Shown here: in pieces, positions 1 to 5,861 of the stretch
Numbering within the stretch: the stretch's first letter is position 1
Layout of the letters: each line of letters begins with the position of its first letter
NCBI GenBank assembly: GCA_021817755.1
Contig: JAKAGC010000261.1
Span: 1 to 6,142 of the forward strand
Source: Acidobacteriota bacterium
GTDB lineage: Bacteria > Acidobacteriota > Aminicenantia > UBA2199
Reading direction: 5' to 3'
DNA: 6,142 bases
Position numbers and translations under genes: made by a program
The notes under the pieces: generated by a model
Told to the model about the DNA's origin: nothing
What the model saw: the letters and a program-made list of their open reading frames with translations, nothing else
Database searches by the model: none

Positions 1-658
1 TATGTTTCAATGACTTCTGACTATCAGGATCGAAAAGACGAAGTGATATAACGGTGTCACCTTCAATTTCGACTCTAACAGGATATTCACCATTAATAGG
101 AAAAACATCAACAATACTACCTCTCCAGGCAATATCTCCCTTTTCTTCGACAATATTCCGGCTCTTGTACCCCATTGTATTTAACTGAGCAAGCAACAAT
201 TGCCTTGATATTGTCCGGTTTCGACTTAATTCCAGGAAAAATTCGGAAAAACGGTTAGGTGGCTCAACTTTCATGCTTAATGCAGAAAGAGTTGTCAATA
301 TTATACTTCTTTTTTTGCATTGCAAAGAGCGAATCAGCCCAACTTTGTCCCCAATTGACCGCGCATCTATTTCGTTATTTATATAAGGATCTTCAAAAGG
401 GATAGAATAGAAAACTATCGAAATTTCCAAAGAGTGATCCCGGATGACATCAAGCCAGAGTTCCAGTTTCTCTTTTTTCTCATCAAGATTTTCGTTTTCG
501 CCAACGATCCATAAAACATGCCCCATATTGGTATAACAAAAACCTGCAATAGCCAGTTCAATTAAGTCGTTTTCAATATTATCAATGGAAGAATTGGAAA
601 GCAAAGGATTTAGGCGCTGAATGAAATGAGAACTAAAAAAGGAATCTATCACCTTCAT
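1..658 (-). CDS. mfd: Transcription-repair coupling factor Mfd, N-terminal part (runs off left edge)
   Basis: The reverse strand reads open from an ATG at 658-656 to the window edge, giving 219 codons with no stop. The protein matches the N-terminal UvrB-like module of Mfd, the ATPase that removes stalled RNA polymerase from DNA lesions and recruits UvrA. Residues 162-206 are the clearest part: MGYKSRNIVEEKGDIAWRG, then SIVDVFPINGEYPVRVE, then a segment ending LFDPDSQKS. These match the family pattern of a GY.R segment, RGGIxDVFP, PVRIEFFGD and FDPxxQRS. The GYKS segment at about residue 163 sits close to its place in Bacillus Mfd, which supports this start. There is no Walker A motif near the N terminus. 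That argues for Mfd, whose UvrB-like module is degenerate, and against UvrB itself. The usual RGG is RGS here. The frame stays open upstream to a stop at 821-823, but no better ATG is present. No Shine-Dalgarno is convincing; only GAG lies three bases upstream. The helicase and RNA polymerase-binding domains lie outside the window. Confidence 0.85.
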   Translation of the reverse strand, partial: MKVIDSFFSSHFIQRLNPLLSNSSIDNIENDLIELAIAGFCYTNMGHVLWIVGENENLDEKKEKLELWLDVIRDHSLEISIVFYSIPFEDPYINNEIDARSIGDKVGLIRSLQCKKRSIILTTLSALSMKVEPPNRFSEFFLELSRNRTISRQLLLAQLNTMGYKSRNIVEEKGDIAWRGSIVDVFPINGEYPVRVEIEGDTVISLRLFDPDSQKSLKH

Positions 659-664
659 ATTCTC

Positions 665-693
665 ATTATACTTATATTTATCAGTGAAATCAA
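665..693 (-). promoter_or_regulatory. Candidate sigma70-type promoter for mfd
   Basis: On the minus strand TTGATT (693-688) is followed after 17 bases by TATAAT (670-665). The predicted transcription start, about seven bases past the -10, falls on or next to the mfd ATG at 658, so the transcript would have essentially no leader. The -10 is a perfect consensus but the region is AT-rich, so a chance match is possible and another promoter further upstream cannot be excluded. Confidence 0.45.
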
Positions 694-719
694 GTTTACA
701 AATACATTGGATCGGTATA

Positions 720-748
720 TTGCCAGGATGCAAAATTACTGTTATAAT
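720..748 (+). promoter_or_regulatory. Sigma70-type promoter for the EamA transporter gene
   Basis: TTGCCA (720-725) and a perfect TATAAT (743-748) are separated by 17 bases. A TG at 740-741 sits one base before the -10, making it an extended -10 element. The expected transcription start near 755 gives a leader of about 35 bases before the ATG at 791. The promoter is back-to-back with the candidate mfd promoter, with 26 bases between their -35 elements. Confidence 0.75.
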
Positions 749-790
749 TCCCGTACTAAATTTATTAATTATACTTAACCTGGAGATACA

Positions 791-1702
791 ATGAAATACT
801 ACGGAGAACTTGCTGCACTTTTAACTGCTATCGCTTGGACTTTTAACTCAGTTACATTTACAATCATTGGGCGTCGTGTCGGTTCATTGGCAGTAAACCA
901 TATTCGTATGTGGATGGCATTACCGCTTCTATGTTTATTACACCTCTTTATGTTCGGAACCTTTCTCCCTAATAACCTTGATTTCCATCGAATTCTTTTT
1001 TTGGGATTATCCGGGATTATCGGTTTGGCTATTGGTGATGCATTTTTATTCGAGGCATTTTTAATAATCGGACCACGATTAACACTACTCATTATGCTTT
1101 TAGCCCCGTTATTCAGCGCCATACTTGCTTGGCTATTCCTGGGAGAAGGTTTATTAATACTTGAAATTATTGGAATGGCGATAACAATGACAGGAATTGG
1201 CTGGGTTATTATGGGAAGAGAACAACCTTCATCCGGTTCTGAGTCAAAAATTAATTCACGTCCGCCAAGATATCTTACGGGAGTTATACTTGCTGTTGGG
1301 GGAGCTATAGGCCAGGCAGTCGGTCTTTTATTTTCTCGAATCGGATTGGAAGGTGGGGTTTCTCCCATTTCAGGTAATACAATCCGTATTGCTGCCGCTA
1401 CATTAGCAATGACGATTGTTTCATTGTTTAATAAAACATTTATTCGGTATATTGGAAAAATAAAAGACCGGAAAATTTTTTGGGGAATGTTGGCTGGTGT
1501 TATTTCGGGGCCAATTATCGGTATAATTCTTTCTCTAGAAGCAATTACCCATACTCAAATCGGAGTTGCCTCAACACTCATGTCCATCTCTCCTGTATTA
1601 TTAATTCCTGTTTCTCATTTCTTGTTCAAAGAAAAAATCACATTGAAAGCAATAATTGGCACTGCAATTTCTTTACTCGGAATTATCCTGTTATTTGTTT
1701 AA
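791..1702 (+). CDS. EamA/DMT-superfamily membrane transporter
   Basis: A 303-residue, very hydrophobic inner-membrane protein with about ten membrane segments, the usual size and layout of the drug/metabolite transporter (EamA) family. It shows the family's internal duplication. The first half (about residues 5-138) and second half (about 162-302) end alike: LAPLFSAILAWLFLGE at 104-119 corresponds to ISPVLLIPVSHFLFKE at 266-281, each followed by a helix ending in LGI or TGI. A hydrophilic linker (about 143-160) joins the halves. Family members export or import small metabolites such as amino acids, nucleotides or drugs, and the substrate cannot be told from sequence. The ATG at 791 is preceded by GGAG (782-785) at a five-base spacing and by its own promoter at 720-748. 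It is a single-gene unit, convergent with the chemoreceptor gene. The hairpin at 1735-1762 lies beyond its stop but has a poor T-tract in this direction, so it is at best a weak terminator here. Confidence 0.88.
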   Translation: MKYYGELAALLTAIAWTFNSVTFTIIGRRVGSLAVNHIRMWMALPLLCLLHLFMFGTFLPNNLDFHRILFLGLSGIIGLAIGDAFLFEAFLIIGPRLTLLIMLLAPLFSAILAWLFLGEGLLILEIIGMAITMTGIGWVIMGREQPSSGSESKINSRPPRYLTGVILAVGGAIGQAVGLLFSRIGLEGGVSPISGNTIRIAAATLAMTIVSLFNKTFIRYIGKIKDRKIFWGMLAGVISGPIIGIILSLEAITHTQIGVASTLMSISPVLLIPVSHFLFKEKITLKAIIGTAISLLGIILLFV

Positions 1703-1730
1703 TCTAAGTGAAATTTTTATTGTTGGAAAT

Positions 1731-1762
1731 AAAAAAGGGACGCATTAAATTTCGCGTCCCTT
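1731..1762 (-). terminator. Intrinsic terminator of the chemoreceptor gene
   Basis: A perfect nine-base stem, AAGGGACGC (1735-1743) with GCGTCCCTT (1754-1762), encloses a ten-base loop. In the minus direction the GC-rich part of the stem is followed immediately by six T (1736-1731), a textbook Rho-independent terminator 28 bases past the MCP stop. In the plus direction the stem is followed by TTAAAAG, so it would end the transporter transcript only weakly. Confidence 0.85.
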
Positions 1763-1789
1763 AAAAGATATATTAACTAAAAATACGAT

Positions 1790-3319
1790 TTATAGCTTAA
1801 AACGGTTAACCAGATCTTTCAACTGTCTGGTATTAGAACTCATACTCTTACTGGTAGCAGACAACTCTTCAACCAGGGCTGCATTCTGGTTAATAACATT
1901 TTCCAACTGCATAATAGCCTGATTAATTTGTTCCACACCCGTGGATTGTTCCTTGGAACCGTTTGTGATTTCATTGATTTTTGTCACCATTTCACTCATA
2001 ATATTGATAATAGCGCTAAAAAATTCTGAAGTTTCATTTACGAGTAGCATTCCTTTCTTTGTGGATTCAACGTTTTTAGTAACAATTTCCTGGATGGTTT
2101 TTGAAGATTCAGCAGTCTTTTGAGCCAGATTACGAACTTCAGCGGCAACTACAGCAAAACCTCGGCCTGCTTCGCCAGCTCTGGCAGCTTCAACTGCAGC
2201 ATTTAATGCGAGTAAGTTTGTCTGGAAGCTGATATCATTAATAACGGTTATAATATTATCAATCTTCTTACTGGAATCTTCAATCGCTTTCATGGTAGAT
2301 GTGACATTTGTCATCAGATCTTTTTTCGTCTGCAAGTCGGCATTAAAGTTTTCCAGTTTTCTACGAACTTCTTCCGAATTCTCAGTATTGACTTTCACGA
2401 TGGAGGTAAAGCCTTCAAGTGTAGTTGAGGTTTCAGTAATAGATGCCGCTTGTTCACTGGTACGAGTGGAGAGGTCTTCACTTCCAGCAGAGATTTCTTT
2501 TGTTCCATTATAGATTTCAGAACTGGAATCCTTTACCTGGGAAACAATATCTCTTAACTTTTCAATAAAGTTATTAAAATTGGTTGCCAGTTTTCCTATT
2601 TCATCACCGGAATTGACATTCAATCTTAAAGTAAGATCCCCTTCTCCTTCTGATAATTCACCCATAATATTACTGGCATCAAGAAGAGGACGAACCATGC
2701 GTGAGATCATAAGGCTACTGATTACACCGATGATGATAAGAGAAAAAATACTCACTAATGTCATAGAGAAGGAAATATTGCTATTTGCATTATTTAAAGC
2801 TTCTAACGATAAAGCAATGTTTAAGTATCCGAGAACTTCTTTTGAATCATCTTTAATTATTTTGGAGCTAAAAAACTGAGAGGTTCTATCGGAGATATCT
2901 TGTTCATTAATACGAATGGTTTTCATATCTGTTCCGATTTTATCCAGTTCATTAACATCAAATGAATAGTTTTTCTCAACCCCAGCTTTTACCAGATCAT
3001 CGTTAAACACCCGGGCAAGACTTTTTTTATTTTTATCAAATACTTCAGCCAATAGAACAGATTTATCCTTTTTTAAGTTAACGAGGCTGCTTTTACAACT
3101 TTCTTTATCATCAAACATAAGAGAGGCTTTAAGATTTTCCCCTGTAATATCAGAAAGAGTAATGCCTTTATTTCTTCCCATCTGTGTAATTTCACCAGAA
3201 GAAAACCAGATCGCGAGCAAAACCATCGAAGCTAATACAAGAACGAAACCTATAAGAACAGGGCCGACTATTTTCCACTTCAACTGAGTTCTAAATTTAT
3301 GCGTGAAACCTTCCTTCAT
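1790..3319 (-). CDS. Methyl-accepting chemotaxis protein with CHASE8-like periplasmic sensor
   Basis: A 509-residue transmembrane chemoreceptor. Order: cytoplasmic N terminus, membrane segment 1 (about 17-38), periplasmic domain (about 41-180), membrane segment 2 (about 183-205), HAMP linker (about 206-258, with RPLLD at 210-214 and GDEIGKL at 238-244), then a long coiled-coil signalling domain. Its hairpin tip (about 362-398) contains [20 protein letters not shown] and EVRNLAQ, the conserved region that binds CheA and CheW. From GTKEISAG (272) to SFQTN (364) it lines up with remembered E. coli Tsr without gaps, so it is probably of the 36-heptad class. The C terminus ends NRFKL and lacks a CheR-binding pentapeptide. 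In the periplasmic domain, [18 protein letters not shown] (58-75) and [16 protein letters not shown] (89-104) resemble the sensor of the diguanylate cyclase YfiN (CHASE8 type). Its only cysteine is Cys75, in that domain. The ATG at 3319 follows a strong AGGAGG nine bases upstream. The gene has its own promoter and terminator. The neighbouring YfiR-like gene hints at the ligand-side partner. No che genes are in view. Confidence 0.95.
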   Translation of the reverse strand: MKEGFTHKFRTQLKWKIVGPVLIGFVLVLASMVLLAIWFSSGEITQMGRNKGITLSDITGENLKASLMFDDKESCKSSLVNLKKDKSVLLAEVFDKNKKSLARVFNDDLVKAGVEKNYSFDVNELDKIGTDMKTIRINEQDISDRTSQFFSSKIIKDDSKEVLGYLNIALSLEALNNANSNISFSMTLVSIFSLIIIGVISSLMISRMVRPLLDASNIMGELSEGEGDLTLRLNVNSGDEIGKLATNFNNFIEKLRDIVSQVKDSSSEIYNGTKEISAGSEDLSTRTSEQAASITETSTTLEGFTSIVKVNTENSEEVRRKLENFNADLQTKKDLMTNVTSTMKAIEDSSKKIDNIITVINDISFQTNLLALNAAVEAARAGEAGRGFAVVAAEVRNLAQKTAESSKTIQEIVTKNVESTKKGMLLVNETSEFFSAIINIMSEMVTKINEITNGSKEQSTGVEQINQAIMQLENVINQNAALVEELSATSKSMSSNTRQLKDLVNRFKL

Positions 3320-3407
3320 CTTGGTATGTCCTCCTTTTGCGCTAAAAGTCTAATTTTACGGTTCATTTCAATTGTACAAAAAATTCGTTATATTTTAGTG
3401 ATATTTA

Positions 3408-3436
3408 TTTATAAACAAATAGGACAATTTTGTCAA
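3408..3436 (-). promoter_or_regulatory. Strong sigma70-type promoter for the chemoreceptor gene
   Basis: On the minus strand a consensus TTGACA (3436-3431) is followed after 17 bases by TATAAA (3413-3408). A start near 3401 gives a leader of about 80 bases. Runs of A and T just upstream (3447-3475) could act as an UP element. The hexamers and spacing are identical to those of the YfiR-like gene's promoter at 4153-4181. Confidence 0.75.
3423..3434. repeat. Small inverted repeat overlapping the chemoreceptor -35
   Basis: GACAA (3423-3427) and TTGTC (3430-3434) form a 12-base inverted repeat with a two-base centre. It covers four bases of the -35 hexamer, a position where a repressor could block transcription. 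Repeats this short arise by chance in AT-rich DNA, so an operator role is only a suggestion. Confidence 0.35.
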
Positions 3437-3503
3437 ATGAAAAAGCATTTTTTTTTATTTTTTTAAAAAAAATGATTATTATGTGATTATTCTTTGCCAG
3501 GAC

Positions 3504-3541
3504 AAAAAAACGATAAGGGGCGCATCTGATCAGAGCGCCCC
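3504..3541 (-). terminator. Hairpin terminator of the YfiR-like gene
   Basis: GGGGCGC (3517-3523) pairs with GCGCCCC (3535-3541). The loop between them is itself a ten-base palindrome, TCTGATCAGA (3525-3534), which can extend the stem past one unpaired A. In the minus direction the hairpin is followed by TTATCG and then seven T (3510-3504). The T-tract is displaced by six bases, so termination may be partial. It lies 24 bases past the YfiR-like stop and separates that gene from the chemoreceptor promoter. Confidence 0.7.
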
Positions 3542-3565
3542 GTAATTAAAATAAAAGGGGACCGA

Positions 3566-4087
3566 TTAATTCAATCCACCAACAATAACCGTAACTTTCA
3601 AAAAGTTCGCGGGAAAGTCAGTTCCCTGTTTTTTTGAATTATCAATATTAACAACAATTTTGGGAGTATTATCAACTACTTTGAACGAAACAGATGCGCC
3701 ACCATTGGCAACACCATCTTCCGATTCACAAAAGACCAAACATTGGCTGGCCGCTGCTTTTGCAGAAATAGCAGAATAATTAGCTGCCCATGATTTACCA
3801 ATGTATACTACTTTGAATTTCGCTACATCATCCGGTGATGCCATTTTTTCAACTACAAAATCTTTTCCACTAATGGTCATCCCTTTTAAAGCATTCATTG
3901 CTTTAATAAAATCATCCGAGTTGGAACCGATCTTTACCGGTGTACCAAAACGGTCGAAGTTTCTATCCATACTTAAAATCTTCAACATTAACTTGGTTTG
4001 GACATCAAACGGTACATCGACTGCCATACTGTGGACGCTCAGCAACATTACCAATACTATCACCGAAAAAAACAACTTATTTTTCAT
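3566..4087 (-). CDS. YfiR-family (DUF4154-like) periplasmic regulatory protein
   Basis: A 173-residue secreted protein. Residues 1-22 are a Sec signal peptide: MKNK, a hydrophobic core, then a likely cut after SMA before VDVPF. The mature protein starts with VPFDVQTKLMLKILSMDRNF, typical of YfiR-like proteins. It ends with GGASVSFKVVDNTPKIVVNI (129-148) and then GTDFPANFLKVTVIV (155-169), matching the family's closing pattern of a GG, a beta hairpin, an 'IxxNI' strand and a final leucine-rich helix. YfiR proteins sit in the periplasm; the best-known one, in Pseudomonas, binds and represses the diguanylate cyclase YfiN and responds to redox through disulfides. Here Cys116 and Cys120 (CLVFC) are the only cysteines and sit near the usual 'LTISD' position. 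The start at 4087 is preferred over an ATG at 4108 because AGGAGG (4103-4098) lies ten bases upstream and the signal peptide begins there. The gene has its own promoter and terminator. Its partner is plausibly the neighbouring chemoreceptor. The family call is from motif pattern only. Confidence 0.7.
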   Translation of the reverse strand: MKNKLFFSVIVLVMLLSVHSMAVDVPFDVQTKLMLKILSMDRNFDRFGTPVKIGSNSDDFIKAMNALKGMTISGKDFVVEKMASPDDVAKFKVVYIGKSWAANYSAISAKAAASQCLVFCESEDGVANGGASVSFKVVDNTPKIVVNIDNSKKQGTDFPANFLKVTVIVGGLN

Positions 4088-4097
4088 CGTCTTCATT

Positions 4098-4103
4098 CCT
4101 CCT
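4098..4103 (-). promoter_or_regulatory. Shine-Dalgarno that sets the YfiR-like start
   Basis: AGGAGG on the minus strand (4103-4098) has a ten-base spacing to the ATG at 4087. It is only one base from the ATG at 4096 and lies downstream of the ATG at 4108. Those two longer starts are therefore unlikely, and would also put MIGGMKT in front of a normal signal peptide. Confidence 0.8.
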
Positions 4104-4152
4104 ATCATCTATATAAAACTTTTAAATAAGTATCTCATAGTATAACTTGAAA

Positions 4153-4181
4153 TTTATACCGAATTTCTTTAAATATGTCAA
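4153..4181 (-). promoter_or_regulatory. Strong sigma70-type promoter for the YfiR-like gene
   Basis: TTGACA (4181-4176), a 17-base spacer and TATAAA (4158-4153) lie on the minus strand. A start near 4146 gives a leader of just under 60 bases before the ATG at 4087. The hexamers match those of the chemoreceptor promoter, so the two genes may be expressed at similar levels although they are separate units. Confidence 0.75.
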
Positions 4182-4190
4182 CACTTTGAG

Positions 4191-4224
4191 AAAAAAAAAC
4201 TCATTTTTTACTTAAGAAATAAGT
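4191..4224 (-). terminator. Weak candidate terminator after folP
   Basis: In the minus direction, just past the folP stop, ACTTA (4224-4220) pairs with TAAGT (4214-4210) around a five-base loop, with further T/A pairing outside one mismatch. A run of nine T (4199-4191) follows about ten bases later. The stem is entirely AT-rich apart from one pair and the T-run is displaced, so termination is doubtful and read-through into the YfiR-like gene is possible. Confidence 0.3.
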
Positions 4225-4231
4225 TAAAATC

Positions 4232-5071
4232 CTACTGGAAAGGGTAAAAACGCTTAAGTACTTTTATCGATTTAACTGCATTCTTTACATTGTGAACTCT
4301 TATTATAGAAGCACCATTCATTATTGCTACAATATTTGCAGTAAGTCCTTCTGCTTCCCTATCAATAGGATTGGTTTCTCCTGAAAGAGCCCCTAAAAAT
4401 GATTTCCGTGAAAGTCCTATTAAAATGGGCAATTCAAATTCCATTAAATCACCAAGCTTTTTAATAATTTCAATATTGTCTTCCACTCGTTTTCCAAAAC
4501 CGATTCCAGGATCAATAATAAGTTTTTCTTTTTTGATTCCCATGGATAATGCATAGTCTATTCGATTGTGAAAATATTGTTTAATTTCAGGCATTACATC
4601 TTTATAAAATGGATTTTTCTGCATGGTTTCCGGTGTACCTTTAATATGCATAATAACGACTGGTACCTCTAGTTTCGCTACTAAATCAGCCATATTCTCA
4701 CTAAAACCCAGTCCGGAAATATCATTGATTATATCCGCTCCAGCTTCCTGTACAGCGGTTCTAGCTACCCATTCTTTATATGTATCAATGGAAACCAAAA
4801 CATTGAATTCATCTTTTATTTTTTCTATTATAGGCACAACCCTGTCAATTTCCTCATCAATTGATACAAGCTTTGCGCCTGGCCGAGTACTCTCACCCCC
4901 AACATCTATTATGTGGGCGCCGTCTTTTATCATTCTTTCCACCTGACGGACAGCCAGTTCTGTTTTCATAAATCTCCCACCATCGGAAAATGAATCAGGT
5001 GTCACATTCAATATTCCCATGACCAGGGGCTCTTTGAACTCGAGGAAATCATGCCTTAAATAAAGTTTCAC
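4232..5071 (-). CDS. folP: Dihydropteroate synthase
   Basis: A 279-residue cytoplasmic enzyme that joins p-aminobenzoate to dihydropterin pyrophosphate to make dihydropteroate in folate synthesis; it is the sulfonamide target. The TIM-barrel motifs are all present: MGILNVTPDSFSDGG (18-32), DVGGESTRPGA (56-66), SIDTYK (94-99), INDISG (115-120), MH (141-142), DPGIGFGK (187-194), GLSRKSFLG (219-227) and RVHNV (258-262). The residues known to bind the pterin, pyrophosphate and pABA are intact, including Asn22, Asp56, Thr62, Arg63, Asp96, Asn116, Asp187, Lys223, Arg258 and His260. The length is normal and nothing suggests a broken gene. The start codon is GTG (5071-5069), with AGAAGGG four bases upstream. 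It begins 22 bases after the batE-like stop with no terminator between, so it is probably co-transcribed with the bat genes. No other folate genes are in view. Confidence 0.97.
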   Translation of the reverse strand: MKLYLRHDFLEFKEPLVMGILNVTPDSFSDGGRFMKTELAVRQVERMIKDGAHIIDVGGESTRPGAKLVSIDEEIDRVVPIIEKIKDEFNVLVSIDTYKEWVARTAVQEAGADIINDISGLGFSENMADLVAKLEVPVVIMHIKGTPETMQKNPFYKDVMPEIKQYFHNRIDYALSMGIKKEKLIIDPGIGFGKRVEDNIEIIKKLGDLMEFELPILIGLSRKSFLGALSGETNPIDREAEGLTANIVAIMNGASIIRVHNVKNAVKSIKVLKRFYPFQ

Positions 5072-5075
5072 GCTG

Positions 5076-5082
5076 CCCTTCT
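5076..5082 (-). promoter_or_regulatory. Ribosome binding site of folP
   Basis: AGAAGGG on the minus strand (5082-5076) is four bases from the GTG at 5071. It supports a GTG start, and it lies in the 22-base gap after the batE-like stop. Confidence 0.6.
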
Positions 5083-5093
5083 AAAAAGAATGT

Positions 5094-5861
5094 TTAAATT
5101 TTTTCAATACTATCAGATTCTATCCACCCAACTATTTCAGAACTTGCAGAAACTTGATACCAATTCCTACTCTGATCAATAATTTTTACTTCAAGCCCCG
5201 GATTCACTTTGAACAAGACGGTATCATTTTCACCAGGACCACTATGCAGTTGTGAATTTTCACGGGTAATCACCGCAATATTCCTCCGACTGAATTTATC
5301 TACCCTATAAATATGATATATTCCAATCAAAAAAACAATAAAAAGCGAAAAAGAAACGCCATAAATAATCCAGCGTTTTCTTCCTTTATAAATCAACAGA
5401 AAAATAAATGCATTCAATATCAACACAAATACTATTAGAAAAAAAGAAAGAATATTTAAAGAAATAATAGATTCAATTCGCAAAATGATCCGACTAATGA
5501 AATCAGGTTCAGGATAAGGAATTTTATCATTCAACCGGGTATTAACAATTTCTATATTCTTTCTAATAGATGATTCAAAAGGCTCAAGACGTCGAGCTTT
5601 CAAATAATATATTTTAGCCAAAACCGGTTGATTAAGTTTATAATAACAATTTCCCATATTATAGAAGAGTTTCCAATTAGATCCGGTTTTTTCAATTTCA
5701 GAGTATAAGCGAAGTGCCTCAGAAAATTTGCTTTCTTCATATATTTTATTGGCCTTATCAAACTGTTCCGAGGACATATTTGCCGAATAAGCAAGCGAAT
5801 TTCCAACCACTACCACTAAAAACCACACACCTATTATTTTCCAGATAAATTTGTTTTTCAT
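5094..5861 (-). CDS. batE: BatE-like TPR and SH3 membrane protein
   Basis: A 255-residue protein with the BatE layout. A signal peptide or anchor (about 1-27, probable cut after YSA) is followed by TPR repeats (about 31-98), including FDKANKIYEESKFSEALRLY (34-53) and LFYNMGNCYYKLNQPVLAKI (65-84), which end in YYLKARRLEP and a KNIEIV segment. Two membrane segments (about 135-158 and 163-185) are joined by a short basic loop, KGRKRW. A bacterial SH3 domain closes the protein (about 194-253, with LHSGPGENDTVLFKVNPG, NWYQV and GWIESDSIEKI). The basic loop predicts that the TPR and SH3 parts both face the periplasm. BatE belongs to the Bat (Bacteroides aerotolerance) set, linked to envelope stress and oxygen tolerance; its molecular role is not settled. 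The ATG overlaps the stop of the upstream batD-like gene as ATGA, so translation is likely coupled; the Shine-Dalgarno (GGATGG, nine bases away) is weak. The call rests on architecture and on the neighbour. Confidence 0.8.
   Translation of the reverse strand: MKNKFIWKIIGVWFLVVVVGNSLAYSANMSSEQFDKANKIYEESKFSEALRLYSEIEKTGSNWKLFYNMGNCYYKLNQPVLAKIYYLKARRLEPFESSIRKNIEIVNTRLNDKIPYPEPDFISRIILRIESIISLNILSFFLIVFVLILNAFIFLLIYKGRKRWIIYGVSFSLFIVFLIGIYHIYRVDKFSRRNIAVITRENSQLHSGPGENDTVLFKVNPGLEVKIIDQSRNWYQVSASSEIVGWIESDSIEKI

Noticed and set aside
1..658. UvrB instead of Mfd
   Set aside because: UvrB carries a Walker A motif near its N terminus, which is absent here, and the FDPDSQKS ending fits Mfd.
799..1368. 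A 189-codon minus-strand open frame inside the transporter gene
   Set aside because: It is antisense to a clear EamA gene with promoter and ribosome binding site, is rich in Pro, Ile, Asn and Ser as shadow frames of membrane proteins are, and has no family resemblance.
1480..1707. A 75-codon plus-strand frame overlapping the transporter 3' end
   Set aside because: It is an out-of-frame shadow of the transporter; the composition is not protein-like and no ribosome binding site is seen.
3447..3475. Long T and A runs as a possible replication origin or repeat
   Set aside because: There are no DnaA-box clusters or iterons nearby; the runs fit an UP element or plain AT-rich intergenic sequence.
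4088..4108. Seven extra codons at the front of the YfiR-like gene
   Set aside because: The stretch contains the AGGAGG that serves the ATG at 4087, so it is leader and not coding.
3801..4145. A 114-codon plus-strand frame opposite the YfiR-like gene
   Set aside because: It lies opposite a gene with signal peptide, promoter and Shine-Dalgarno, and its end falls in that gene's promoter region.
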